A stretch of 64,000 nt of DNA, taken from positions 124,001-188,000 of the forward strand of contig CAWJBC010000010.1 of the NCBI GenBank assembly GCA_963840975.1, read 5' to 3'. The stretch's first letter is position 1; every line of letters begins with the position of its first letter. The notes under the pieces are model-generated. The model was not told where the DNA came from, ran no database searches, and saw nothing but the letters and a program-made list of their open reading frames with translations. The translations under genes were made by a program, and so were the position numbers. The DNA is from JAADJA01 sp963840975 (lineage in GTDB: Bacteria > Bacteroidota > Bacteroidia > Bacteroidales > JAADJA01). Below are positions 18,955-27,779 of the stretch, in pieces.

Positions 18955-19777
18955 AAGCAGGCAAATAAGAACCGTTTGGAACGAAGCTGATCAAAAATGG
19001 TATTTCTCAGTTCAGGATGTAGTCCAATTATTAACCGATACAGCAGACGTTAAGGACTACATCAAAAAAATGATTAAACGGGATGCTGAGTTAAAATCCA
19101 ACTGGGGGACAATTTGTCCCCTGGTCGAAATGATTGCCGCTGACGGCAAAAAACGGAAAGTGCAGGCTGCAAATGCTCAGGGATTATTAAGAATAATTCA
19201 ATCAATTCCATCACCTAAAGCTGAGCCTTTTAAACTATGGTTAGCTCAGGTCGGTTCCGACAGATTAGACGAAATTGAAAATCCTGAACTGGCTACGCAA
19301 CGAACACGTGAATTATACAAACTCAAAGGCTATCCTGATGACTGGATCGAAAAGCGGATGCGAAGCATTGCCATTCGGGAAGAACTGACCGAAGAATGGA
19401 AAAAGAGAGAAGTTAGAGAAAAACTTGAATATGCAATTTTAACCGCAGAAATCTCTAAGGCGACATTCGGATTGACACCCTCTGAATACAAGAAAGTAAA
19501 GGGGTTGAAAAGTCAAAACCTGCGCGACCACATGACTGACCTTGAATTGATTTTTTCAATGTTGGGTGAAGCTTCTACAACTGCGATTGTAAAAACAAAA
19601 AATCCCAAAGGCTTTGTGCCAAATAAAATTGTTGCTAAACAAGGTGGAACTATAGCCGGTAACGCCAGAAAAGCATTGGAATTAAAAACAGGTGAAAAAG
19701 TAGTTTCAAAAGACAATTATTTATCAGAATCAAAGAAACGTAAGGAATTAAAGGCTGGAAAAAGAAAAAAGATATAG
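18932..19777 (+). CDS. BRO-N domain protein (phage antirepressor/DinD-like)
   Basis: A 281-residue protein. The first about 110 residues match the BRO N-terminal domain seen in phage antirepressors and baculovirus BRO proteins: IRTVWNEADQKWYFSVQDVV, then a helix with VKDYIKKMIKRD, then AQGLLRIIQSIPSPKAEPFK. The remaining part, with AEISKATFGLTPSEYKKVKG and a basic C-terminus, resembles the DinD/BRO-like extension common in Bacteroidetes chromosomes. BRO-N domains bind DNA. It overlaps the antitoxin-like gene by 23 bases. The stop codon lies at the very edge of a decayed gene on the other strand, which suggests the pair was inserted there. Possible roles are regulation, phage-derived repression or a toxin-antitoxin-like unit. 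Confidence 0.85.
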   Translation: MSNIKLFESRQIRTVWNEADQKWYFSVQDVVQLLTDTADVKDYIKKMIKRDAELKSNWGTICPLVEMIAADGKKRKVQAANAQGLLRIIQSIPSPKAEPFKLWLAQVGSDRLDEIENPELATQRTRELYKLKGYPDDWIEKRMRSIAIREELTEEWKKREVREKLEYAILTAEISKATFGLTPSEYKKVKGLKSQNLRDHMTDLELIFSMLGEASTTAIVKTKNPKGFVPNKIVAKQGGTIAGNARKALELKTGEKVVSKDNYLSESKKRKELKAGKRKKI

Positions 19778-19779
19778 CC

Positions 19780-20205
19780 TTCCCCCTTTCGGTCCAGGCA
19801 CGGATATTATTGCCAAACATCTGATTCCAATAATCTACAATGCTTTCGGTTGAAGCAAGGTTTCCGTCGGAAGTGTGAAGAATCAGTCCTGGATTTCTTC
19901 TAAAACCTCTTTCCAGATGGGCATAATTATATTCCGATAATAACAGAAGTATCGGTTGATGCGATGCTGTTGGGGGTTTCCTGATATAAAGAAAACTTTA
20001 CAATGAAATCGCCAGGATTTGTCCATTGAGGAGCAGGAGAAGTGGGGACATTCTGCTTCTGAAAATCCTTCATGATATTGTTATAATCTTCATCAAAAGT
20101 TTTCTTTTCTTTTTCAACTATTGATTTCAAAGGATTTCTTTTTCTAAAAATTACGTTGCAAATATAACGATAAATTTTGTTACAAATTTTTAACAATGAA
20201 AACAC
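19780..20205 (-). pseudogene. Decayed gene remnant in two frames, cut by the BRO-N module
   Basis: The minus strand encodes 92 residues from 20205 ending VKFSLYQETPNSIASTDTSV before a stop. A neighbouring frame then continues YNYAHLERGFRRNPGLILHT and TESIVDYWNQMFGNNIRAWT down to the BRO-N stop codon. The two pieces read as one protein broken by a frameshift and truncated at its C-terminal side by the neighbouring module. I do not recognise the family. The 248 bases from 20206 to the next gene hold no convincing gene. Confidence 0.55.
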
Positions 20206-20453
20206 AGTCTTTACTGAAATGCTTTCTGATTTTTATTTTTTCCGTTGTTCAAACTAACAGACCTAAACATTTATTGATCAAATGAAAATCATCCTGTTCA
20301 AGCATTAGTGTTGGAAAGCCTTGTATCATTTCTACCTGTTACTGATGCCGCCACTAGTACCATAAAATATAGCCAACCCTGTTTTCTTTGTTTAAGATAC
20401 TTCTCAAATTAAATGTATTTTTGCTTAACAAATTTGCTTTTTACGCATAACAC

Positions 20454-21443
20454 ATGAATTCATCAACGCAAAACATCATCATCATCGGCGCCGGTGCCAT
20501 TGGCACCGCAGTAGGCAATATTCTTGCCCGCAAGCATCAGTACCAGGTGAGTTTATTTTCCATCGAGGAGGAAGTGGTGGAGTCCATCAATACTACCCGC
20601 TTTAACAAAAAATATTTCCCCAATGTCAAGCTAAGCAAAGTCCTTAAAGCCACCACTGATCCTGCTATTCTCAGCAATGCGGATATTGTATTTCTGGCGA
20701 TACCTTCCTATGTTACGGTTGATTATCTTATAGAATTAAAGCCTTATTTAAACAAAGAAGCAATTCTGCTGAATATGGCCAAAGGCTTCAGCAGGGAGCA
20801 AAAAACCATTGCCGAAAGCCTGAGTGCCAATTTTCCAAACCCGGTTTGCGCTTTTAAAGGTCCCACTTTCGCCAACGAACTGATCAATAAATTCCCAACT
20901 GCATTTACGCTGGGTTCCGCTGTAAAGTCGCACCACCAGTTGTTTAAAGAAATATTCAGGGATACGCCTATCCATATTGATTTTACCACCGACATTAAAG
21001 GAGTTGAGATCCTGAGTATCCTGAAAAATATTTATGCCATTGCTACCGGCATTGTGGATGCGCATTTCAATTCACCTAACCTGAGGTTCCTTTTCCTTAC
21101 AAAAGCTTTCAACGAAATGAAGGACATCCTTTTAAAATATGGAGGAAAGGAAGAAACCATGTTTAAATATTGCGGCTATGGCGATTTCTGCCTTACGGCC
21201 CTGAACGACCTTAGCCGGAACAGGACACTCGGATTGCTGATCGGGAAAGGATTTTTTACGAACAATATCACCGATAAGGTTGTGCTGGAAGGTAAAATTG
21301 CCGTAAGTGTATTTTGTGAAGAAATATCCAGGACCAAATCGTTAACCTGTAACTTTCCGATAATGGCTGAGCTGTATAAAGTGTTCAACGAAGATTACGA
21401 TATTTCAGGTTTTGTAAACAAGGTGATCAATACAGAATATTGA
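20454..21443 (+). CDS. gpsA: NAD(P)-dependent glycerol-3-phosphate dehydrogenase
   Basis: A 329-residue cytoplasmic enzyme reducing dihydroxyacetone phosphate to sn-glycerol 3-phosphate for phospholipid synthesis. The Rossmann start IIIGAGAIGTAVGNILARK lies at residues 9-27. The substrate and catalytic region includes NMAKGF, KGPTFANE, ILKNIYAIATGIVDA (the catalytic Lys segment) and GYGDFCLTALNDLSRNRTLG, which is the GDLxxTxxSxxRN-type block. Length matches GpsA. It differs from textbook GpsA in details (GPTFA for GPxxA, GDFCLT for GDLxLT), so a paralogue acting in surface glycan or teichoic-like glycerol phosphate supply is possible given the adjacent glycan genes. The gene stands alone on the plus strand and converges on the acetyltransferase. 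Confidence 0.85.
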   Translation: MNSSTQNIIIIGAGAIGTAVGNILARKHQYQVSLFSIEEEVVESINTTRFNKKYFPNVKLSKVLKATTDPAILSNADIVFLAIPSYVTVDYLIELKPYLNKEAILLNMAKGFSREQKTIAESLSANFPNPVCAFKGPTFANELINKFPTAFTLGSAVKSHHQLFKEIFRDTPIHIDFTTDIKGVEILSILKNIYAIATGIVDAHFNSPNLRFLFLTKAFNEMKDILLKYGGKEETMFKYCGYGDFCLTALNDLSRNRTLGLLIGKGFFTNNITDKVVLEGKIAVSVFCEEISRTKSLTCNFPIMAELYKVFNEDYDISGFVNKVINTEY

Positions 21444-22091
21444 TTAAAACGACTGATTCTTCACAAAGTTTATCAGTTTTTCAGGATCATTAAAAAGATC
21501 AACATTTTTAATAATTTTTTCATCCTCCCAATCCCACCATTTTATTTTCAGCAATTCTTCCCGGATTTTTTCGTCAAACCTGTACCTGTGAAATTTTGCC
21601 GGCGTTCCGAAAACAATTGAATAAGGCTCAACATCTTTTGTAACAAGGGAATTCGCTCCAACAATGGCACCGTCTCCAACTTTTACTCCAGCCAGAACAA
21701 TGGAATTTGCTCCAATCCATACATCGTTCCCGATGATACACCGCTGATCGGGGTTATTCTGAAAATGGCGGCTTTCTTTTACAAATCCATACTTCTTATC
21801 ATAGGCAAAATGATGGGTACTTACCCAATCGACCGGATGGTGGCCTAAACCGATCTTTACGCCATAAGCTATTGAGCAAAAGCGACCGATGGATGCCGTA
21901 TTTTTATCCACTAATGAATATTTGTTGATGTAAGTAAATTTCCCAATCAGGTCCGTTTGAATGTGGGTTCCATGTTCAAGCGTAACTCCTTTTTCCAGCT
22001 TTACACTCCTTGAAAGGCTGGCTGATTTTATGGAGCAGGTTGGATTTGTTATCCTGAGAAAGTTTTTCCAGAGAAATTGTGTAAGGCTCAT
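21444..22091 (-). CDS. Hexapeptide O-acetyltransferase (CatB/XAT-like)
   Basis: A 215-residue left-handed beta-helix acyltransferase. Hexapeptide repeats run from about residue 33 (VKLEKGVTLEHGTHI) to IGNDVWIGANSIVLAGVKVG and DGAIVGANSLVTKDVEPYSI. The loop SIAYGVKIGLGHHPVDWVST carries the His expected to act as the base in the xenobiotic acetyltransferase family. In this setting (GT4 30 bases upstream, YfhO before that) it most likely acetylates a sugar of a surface polysaccharide rather than an antibiotic. The C-terminal helix with WWDWEDEKI is typical for polysaccharide members. The substrate is not known. Confidence 0.85.
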   Translation of the reverse strand: MSLTQFLWKNFLRITNPTCSIKSASLSRSVKLEKGVTLEHGTHIQTDLIGKFTYINKYSLVDKNTASIGRFCSIAYGVKIGLGHHPVDWVSTHHFAYDKKYGFVKESRHFQNNPDQRCIIGNDVWIGANSIVLAGVKVGDGAIVGANSLVTKDVEPYSIVFGTPAKFHRYRFDEKIREELLKIKWWDWEDEKIIKNVDLFNDPEKLINFVKNQSF

Positions 22092-22121
22092 ATTAGCATG
22101 ATTTCAAGAGGTTCACTATAT

Positions 22122-23441
22122 TCATTTTCCTGGCTTATTTTCTATAATTTCATTTAGCAAAGCAGCAATATCTCCGGCCAGTTTTTTCCTCGAATGCCGG
22201 TGAATGTTCATTTGCCCGGAGTTGATATTTACATCGTCTGAGATAAAGTCACCGTAAAACTTTTTAACAGATGTTTTGATCCTTTCGTCATCTTCAAAAC
22301 CTGCTGTCAAACCTGCATTGCACTCTCTGATAATTTTTGCGCTGTCCCCATCCTCCGGACCTATGCAAAGTATTGGTCTTTGTAAAGCTAAGTACTCAAA
22401 TAGTTTTCCTGGTATAATACCATCCACATTTGGCGTATTGTTTAATGGAAGCAATAAAACCGCTGCATTTGCTGCGATCTCCATTGCTTGTTGATGGGGA
22501 AGATAATCAATTTTTTCAGCATGATCAGCAAGATCATATTTTTCCAATGATTCAAAAACAGTATAATCTGTCTGCCCTATAAAAGTGATCTTTAATTTAC
22601 TTTTGAATTGATCATGTTCGAGACAAAGGTTTGATAACACCTTCCATAAACTTAACGGGTTTCTGTCCTTGTTCATCGAACCAAGGTGAACAATCTCAAA
22701 CTTATCTCCCTTTTTGAATTTTAAAGTTTTAAAATCGTCAGGGTCAAATCCATTGGTAACAACATCAACCTTCTTAGCACAAAGTTTTTCAAAATCCATA
22801 GCCCAATGGTGGCTGACCGTAACAATTTTATCTGCCTCGTCCAAAACTTCAAATTCCATTTTCCGATGCTTTTTATCCGACCGCTTTGTTAGCATCAACT
22901 GATCATAAAAATCAATATTTGTCCACGGATCCCTGAAATCGGCTAACCATGGGATTTTTAGCTTCTTCTTTATTCCTGAACCTATCATGTGCATGCTGTG
23001 AGGAGGTCCTGTTGAAATAATGGCATCCACGGGATTTTTGGTTAAATAATCAACCAGAAATTTGACAGAAGGTTTGATCCAGAATTTCCGGGCATCGGGA
23101 ATAAAAAAATTGCCGCGTATCCAGACGGAGATTTTTTCAGTGAGTGAAGGATTTTTCTTTTCGGATAAGAAACCCGCTTTGATGCTGTCTTCCTTTTTTC
23201 GCCCGACAAACCGTTTATAAGCTGAATAAGGTTCCCATATTTTCGTTTTAATAACGGTTAAATCATCGGGAATGTCCTTTTCGAGCGAGTGATCAATGGC
23301 AGGTGCTTCAGGATTTTCAGGTGTATAAACAATGGGTTCCCATCCATATTCGCGCAGGTATTTAACGAACTTTAACCAACGCATCACGCCGGCTCCTCCG
23401 CTTGGCGGCCAGTAATAGGTGATGATAAGAACCTTTTTCAA
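22122..23441 (-). CDS. Family GT4-like glycosyltransferase
   Basis: A cytoplasmic GT-B glycosyltransferase of about 439 residues. It begins LKKVLIITYYWPPSGGAGVM, the acceptor-domain start of GT4 members. It has DFRDPW in the N-domain, KFEIVHLGSMNKDRNP opening the donor domain, and GIIPGKLFEYLALQRPILCI, which carries the expected EYLA-type motif near the nucleotide site. The longest frame opens at an ATG at 23507, but that would overlap the YfhO gene by 37 bases and add an atypical tail; the TTG at 23441 gives the standard N-terminus. It follows YfhO by about 30 bases and precedes the acetyltransferase. Sugar specificity is unknown. Confidence 0.85.
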   Translation of the reverse strand: MKKVLIITYYWPPSGGAGVMRWLKFVKYLREYGWEPIVYTPENPEAPAIDHSLEKDIPDDLTVIKTKIWEPYSAYKRFVGRKKEDSIKAGFLSEKKNPSLTEKISVWIRGNFFIPDARKFWIKPSVKFLVDYLTKNPVDAIISTGPPHSMHMIGSGIKKKLKIPWLADFRDPWTNIDFYDQLMLTKRSDKKHRKMEFEVLDEADKIVTVSHHWAMDFEKLCAKKVDVVTNGFDPDDFKTLKFKKGDKFEIVHLGSMNKDRNPLSLWKVLSNLCLEHDQFKSKLKITFIGQTDYTVFESLEKYDLADHAEKIDYLPHQQAMEIAANAAVLLLPLNNTPNVDGIIPGKLFEYLALQRPILCIGPEDGDSAKIIRECNAGLTAGFEDDERIKTSVKKFYGDFISDDVNINSGQMNIHRHSRKKLAGDIAALLNEIIENKPGK

Positions 23442-23470
23442 AGTGTAATATTTTGATTGGAGTAATCCGG

Positions 23471-25942
23471 TCAGGATGGCTTTTGTAAAACCTTCCTGAT
23501 CTCCCAAATTCCTCCGCCAATAACAAGCAGAATAAGCAATAAGGAAGAAGCTAATGAAATTTTTTCTCCGACTGCAAATACTTTTGGTTCGAATTTAAAT
23601 TCTACAAAATGCTTCCCTGCCGGAACGATCATTCCACGCAGCACATAATTTACCCTGAAATGAGGTGTGAGAATTCCATCAACATAAGCATTCCATCCTT
23701 TGTCATAGTATATTTCAGAAAATACGGCTAACTGGTTCTGAGTAGTATTCGCCTGATACTGCAAATCATTGGGAGCATATTTGATGAGCTTTATCTGTGC
23801 AGCTGAATCGAATGCGGGTTTAAAGTTATCAAGGTATTTGCTGAAACGCTCATCAACGACTGCCGTTTTTTCAGGATTAAAATCATTCAATGCATCGATT
23901 TCCTCGTCAGCATTTTTAACCCATTTTATTTCGTATACAAACCATGCGTTTCCCAGAGCCTTCATGTTTGGATAAACAGAAGGTTGCTTTTTATCGTCAG
24001 CCTGAATGATATATTTCGTGTTCAGCATGTTGAGCACATTCATATTAAATTTGCCCTTGATGTGATGATCGTAAAGTTCCTGGTACCTTCTCAGCTTTGC
24101 GCCGTGATATCCTCCGATGGATTTATGAAAATAGGAGGTTCCCGCGTCAGCAAAAGGGTCAACCGTCAAATTCAGAACACGGTAATCAGGATCTACATCT
24201 TTTAATATCAGTTCATCTGCCCGCGTCATTTGATAAGGTTTTTCCGATTTCGATTTCGAAATAAAGTTATCCTTGTTCAGGTATCTTTTATTTACTGACC
24301 ACATATCCACCAAAATCAACAATGAAATCAGACCGATTGCAACGCCTTTCTTTATTTTGTTGGTTGCGAACGCCCAAATCACAGCTCCTGCTAATAAAAC
24401 AAACACAAGCGACCGGAATGCATCGGCCCGTAAAATTGCATGGCGGGCAATTTCAACATTGGCATAAAAGTCTGTAATCTGGCTCGCATATTCAGGATTG
24501 GATTTTTTCTGCTGGGCAATCATTGAAATTTCCTGCGTACTCAGGAAATTGAAAAAAGCAGTCGGTATCAGGGCAAATAGTAATAGAATGACCGAAGTAA
24601 TTCCAATTGATAAATAAAAAGGATTTACCTGAAACTGCAAAATCCTAATTTTTTTCTTAAAAGCTGATGGATCCGACAGCACCATGCTTAATGCAAGCAA
24701 AGCCAGAATGGGTAACGTTAATTCTGCAATCACCATAGTCATCGAAACTGCCCTGAATTTATTATATCCTGGGAAATAATCCAGGAAGAAACTGGTAAGC
24801 GGCATAAAGTTTTTACCCCAGGCAAGCATGATGGAAAGCAGGGTTCCTGCCAAAAGCCACCATTTCATTCTGCCCTTAATAATAAAAAGCCCGTAAATGA
24901 AAAGCAATACGATAATTGCGCCTGCATATACGGGTCCGGATGTAAAAGGCTGATCACCCCAATACTGATTGGCATTATTGGCTACAGTTTCCTTTAGTTC
25001 CGGGTCAACATTTTTTAGGGCATATTCATTATCACCAATCAAACCAGTTGCGCCACCTTTAATATTGGGGACAAGCAGCGAAAAAGACTCCGCAATACCG
25101 TAACTCCACTGGGTTGCATAATCTTTGTCAAGACCTGACGTCCTGTTCTCCTGATTGGTGGTTAGTTCCGTTTTTCCCCTGATGGTTTCTTTTCCGTATT
25201 CCCAGGTTGCCCACAAACTGGTAATGTGTGTCAGCACACCTAACGTTCCGGCAATAAGCACAATGACTGATGCCCTGATAAATGAAGGTAATGTTTTGGA
25301 TTTAACAGCCTCTGCAAATTCAGCAATTGCAAAGATTAACAAAAGAAGGAATAAATAGTAAGTGATTTGAGGATGTCCGGCATTAATTTCCAACGCAAGG
25401 AACAATAATGTCAAAATCCCGCCAATAATGTATTTCCCTCTGTATGTCAGTATTATTCCTGCCAGCACCGGAGCCATATAACCGATTGCATGTGCCTTTG
25501 AGTTATGACCGGCTTCAAGTATGATAAAAAAATAGGATGAAAACCCGAATGCGATTGCTCCCCCTATACTAAGCCATGGATCAACTTTTAATACTATCAG
25601 CAGGATAAAAAATCCAAGCATATAAAGGAATACCAAGCCTGCCGGATGAGGCAATCCCAACCTCATAATATCATCAATAAACCTGACAAGGTTGCCCTTA
25701 TATTCAACTGAAATTTGATAAGCAGGCATTCCACCAAACATGGAGTTGGTCCATAAAGGGTCTATTCCTGTTTTATCACGATAATCAACAATTTCCTTCG
25801 ACATGCCCTTATGCCGGGTAATGTCATCCTGTTTTAAACGCTGACCTTCAAGCAAAGGGCTAAGGTAAACCATAGTAACAACAACAAAAATGACAATTGC
25901 AGCAATGTATGGAACAATTTTTTTAATATTGAGATTCATCAT
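23471..25942 (-). CDS. YfhO family polytopic membrane protein
   Basis: An 823-residue inner-membrane protein of the bacterial YfhO family. It has an N-terminal helix (IVPYIAAIVIFVVVTMVYLS), about a dozen hydrophobic segments up to residue 560, a large periplasmic beta-rich part with DVDPDYRVLNLTVDPFAD, KSIGGYHGAKLRRYQELYDH and YDKGWNAYVDG, and a last helix near the C-terminus. YfhO proteins are GT-C-like membrane glycosyltransferases using lipid-linked sugars to decorate surface polymers. That fits its place between DUF4834 and GT4 genes. The signature segment GHNSKAHAIGYM after the fourth helix is characteristic of the Bacteroidetes branch. Donor and acceptor are unknown. Confidence 0.9.
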   Translation of the reverse strand: MMNLNIKKIVPYIAAIVIFVVVTMVYLSPLLEGQRLKQDDITRHKGMSKEIVDYRDKTGIDPLWTNSMFGGMPAYQISVEYKGNLVRFIDDIMRLGLPHPAGLVFLYMLGFFILLIVLKVDPWLSIGGAIAFGFSSYFFIILEAGHNSKAHAIGYMAPVLAGIILTYRGKYIIGGILTLLFLALEINAGHPQITYYLFLLLLIFAIAEFAEAVKSKTLPSFIRASVIVLIAGTLGVLTHITSLWATWEYGKETIRGKTELTTNQENRTSGLDKDYATQWSYGIAESFSLLVPNIKGGATGLIGDNEYALKNVDPELKETVANNANQYWGDQPFTSGPVYAGAIIVLLFIYGLFIIKGRMKWWLLAGTLLSIMLAWGKNFMPLTSFFLDYFPGYNKFRAVSMTMVIAELTLPILALLALSMVLSDPSAFKKKIRILQFQVNPFYLSIGITSVILLLFALIPTAFFNFLSTQEISMIAQQKKSNPEYASQITDFYANVEIARHAILRADAFRSLVFVLLAGAVIWAFATNKIKKGVAIGLISLLILVDMWSVNKRYLNKDNFISKSKSEKPYQMTRADELILKDVDPDYRVLNLTVDPFADAGTSYFHKSIGGYHGAKLRRYQELYDHHIKGKFNMNVLNMLNTKYIIQADDKKQPSVYPNMKALGNAWFVYEIKWVKNADEEIDALNDFNPEKTAVVDERFSKYLDNFKPAFDSAAQIKLIKYAPNDLQYQANTTQNQLAVFSEIYYDKGWNAYVDGILTPHFRVNYVLRGMIVPAGKHFVEFKFEPKVFAVGEKISLASSLLLILLVIGGGIWEIRKVLQKPS

Positions 25943-25963
25943 GTTTTTGGGATGATTAGTAAA

Positions 25964-26206
25964 TTAATCTTTTATTTCTTCATAGTCCACATATTCGCCT
26001 ACCTCAGCTATATTGGGCTTCTTTTGGGGTGAATAATCAACATTTATTTCTCCCGATTTTCTTTCAGTTTGCTGATACTGTTTCTGATGGTTTTCCTGTG
26101 TTTTACGAATAGCATATTTGAGTAAAAGTGGCAGAATGTATCTGGCAGCAAATTTTAAAATATAGTAAACAAGGATGATTATAAGTAAAATTCTGAGTAA
26201 TTGCAT
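25964..26206 (-). CDS. DUF4834 family small membrane protein
   Basis: An 80-residue protein with one N-terminal transmembrane segment (LLRILLIIILVYYILKFAAR). A Q/K/E-rich linker follows, then the motif GEYVDYEEIKD at the C-terminus, the form shared by the Bacteroidetes-specific DUF4834 family. Function unknown. It lies 21 bases upstream of the YfhO gene on the same strand, as often found in Bacteroidetes, so the two are probably co-transcribed. Confidence 0.8.
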   Translation of the reverse strand: MQLLRILLIIILVYYILKFAARYILPLLLKYAIRKTQENHQKQYQQTERKSGEINVDYSPQKKPNIAEVGEYVDYEEIKD

Positions 26207-26305
26207 ATCAATCTTTTTGAGGTCAGAAATCGCAAGTTGACCTTAATGAAATTCGATAAAGGCAAAATTAGGATAATTATTTCATTTGGTAAGTTGGTGA
26301 AAATG

Positions 26306-26334
26306 AAAAAGGAGATAATCTGTCAATTACCTCC
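26306..26334 (-). terminator. Rho-independent terminator after rpmH
   Basis: On the minus strand GGAGGTAAT and ATTATCTCC pair (nine pairs with one G-T wobble) around a six-base loop, followed by five T. It lies 36 bases beyond the rpmH stop codon. Confidence 0.65.
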
Positions 26335-26369
26335 CTCCTTTGAAAAGTCTTATTGTATATTTTCAAATA

Positions 26370-26528
26370 CTATTTTTTATCCAGCTTTTCGTCAGAAACG
26401 GTTAATTTTTTCCTGCCTTTTGCCCTTCTGCTCGACAATACCTTGCGACCGTTCTTAGTTGCCATTCGTGCCCTGAACCCATGTTTGTTGGTTCTTTTTC
26501 TTCTCGATGGTTGAAATGTTCTCTTCAT
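26370..26528 (-). CDS. rpmH: 50S ribosomal protein L34
   Basis: This is a 52-residue basic protein encoded on the minus strand, starting ATG at 26528 and ending TAG at 26370-26372. It reads MKRTFQPSRRKRTNKHGFRA and continues RMATKNGRKVLSSRRAKGRK, the signature of bacterial L34, with a short extension KLTVSDEKLDKK. L34 is a component of the large ribosomal subunit. In many bacteria rpmH neighbours rnpA and dnaA; here it stands alone before DUF4834, separated from it by a terminator. The call is certain because the motif is almost invariant across bacteria. Confidence 0.97.
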   Translation of the reverse strand: MKRTFQPSRRKRTNKHGFRARMATKNGRKVLSSRRAKGRKKLTVSDEKLDKK

Positions 26529-26618
26529 TTTATTATATTTTTTGGGAGCGCAAAAATAGAGATTTTTTTATTAATGACAAACAAAATTTAAAAACTTGAT
26601 AATTTTTTCTCTGATTAG

Positions 26619-27776
26619 CTAAAATGACCATTTCAACCGAAGATAAACCAAACTGCCCAATCCTCCAAATTCGGTTCCCGGTTCACCAATAAAAATTTGA
26701 GACATGAACAATAGCGTAATGTTGTCAGAAAGAGAAAAATTTACGTTAGGCCCAATAAACAGGGAAAGATCATTGGGATTAAAAATCGCTGAAAGGTCAC
26801 CACTTATTAGCGGGGTAAACGGATAAGATATCTCACCAAAAACAGAATATTTCGCTGCTGTAAATGATTTTGGCGAAACTTCACGCAGAGTCAAAAATGG
26901 ATTTTCCACTCCGGCATTTCCGGTTGTTCCATTGCTCGTAAATAGAAAAGAACCATGCAAAAAAAGACTATTCCTGAACGTATAATTAATGCCCGATGAA
27001 ACGACAAAGATACCAGTTGTATCAGCAAAATTATTTTTGTCTCTGAACCATGACGCCTCTCCTGTAAATCCTGCTTTCTTAATGTTTCCTGACCACCCTG
27101 CCCCTATTACCACATCGGTTTTCATCACTCCACCCAGTAGCTGAAAATCGTAATTCCACCGGTTGAACTTGTAAAGTCCGGCAATGGTAAGGTCATGATT
27201 TTGGTCAATTTTAATCGCTCCTTCCACGGATGAGGACTCCCCTGTGAAGTAGGTCAGCCTTAGGGCGTCACAACCAGGCCTTTCCACATAATCGAAATCA
27301 TAATAATTAAACGTATTAAAAATATCATTTGGATTCCAAACCATATTTATCCCCCAGTTTATACGCTGTCTGCCTGCAATGGCTTCAAATTTCCCTTTTG
27401 AGAATTTCAAATTTAACCTGTCTAAATTCGTGTAAAAAATGTAAGAGGAATCACTGGCAATGGTGCCGGTCAGGTCGATAAGTCCTTCATCATTTACCAG
27501 TAAATCTGAGTAGTCGGGATAATTCATGTATATAAGTTGACCATAATTGATCACATTTCGTGCACTGGTCGAAAATGTCCAGTTATCATGCAAATACCAC
27601 TTCAGGTTTAACCGGTTATAAATAGATGAGGCAGAATACCATTGCGACTCAATGTCCTGTATCCAAACGGTATTAAGGTTTTGCAAATGGCCGCTGAAAT
27701 CCAGCTTTTTTTGACCTAATGCAATGATAGGAAGGATAAAAATAAAAGCAAATAAAATGAATGGTTTCCGATTCAT
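26619..27776 (-). CDS. Outer-membrane beta-barrel protein of the LolA-like/ABC operon
   Basis: A 385-residue protein with a signal peptide (MNRKPFILFAFIFILPIIALGQ). Alternating aromatic beta-strands follow, such as SIYNRLNLKWYLHDNWTFST, ending in YLRLKWSF, a terminal aromatic residue as in barrel proteins. The segment AIAGRQRINWGINMVWNP resembles the DUF1302/alginate-export type of barrel. It begins three bases after the ATPase stop, making it the last gene of a five-gene operon, and is likely the outer-membrane receiver or pore of the transport route. The substrate is unknown. A different porin-like role is possible, but the tight coupling favours joint function. Confidence 0.75.
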   Translation of the reverse strand: MNRKPFILFAFIFILPIIALGQKKLDFSGHLQNLNTVWIQDIESQWYSASSIYNRLNLKWYLHDNWTFSTSARNVINYGQLIYMNYPDYSDLLVNDEGLIDLTGTIASDSSYIFYTNLDRLNLKFSKGKFEAIAGRQRINWGINMVWNPNDIFNTFNYYDFDYVERPGCDALRLTYFTGESSSVEGAIKIDQNHDLTIAGLYKFNRWNYDFQLLGGVMKTDVVIGAGWSGNIKKAGFTGEASWFRDKNNFADTTGIFVVSSGINYTFRNSLFLHGSFLFTSNGTTGNAGVENPFLTLREVSPKSFTAAKYSVFGEISYPFTPLISGDLSAIFNPNDLSLFIGPNVNFSLSDNITLLFMSQIFIGEPGTEFGGLGSLVYLRLKWSF

Positions 27777-27779
27777 AAT

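Noticed and set aside
20300..20400. Plus-strand stretch reading SNENHPVQALVLESLVSF
   Set aside because: Too short, with no start and flanked by stops; it may be chance or a remnant.
26201..26458. Plus-strand frame of 85 residues over rpmH
   Set aside because: The minus strand encodes L34 there, with near-invariant sequence.
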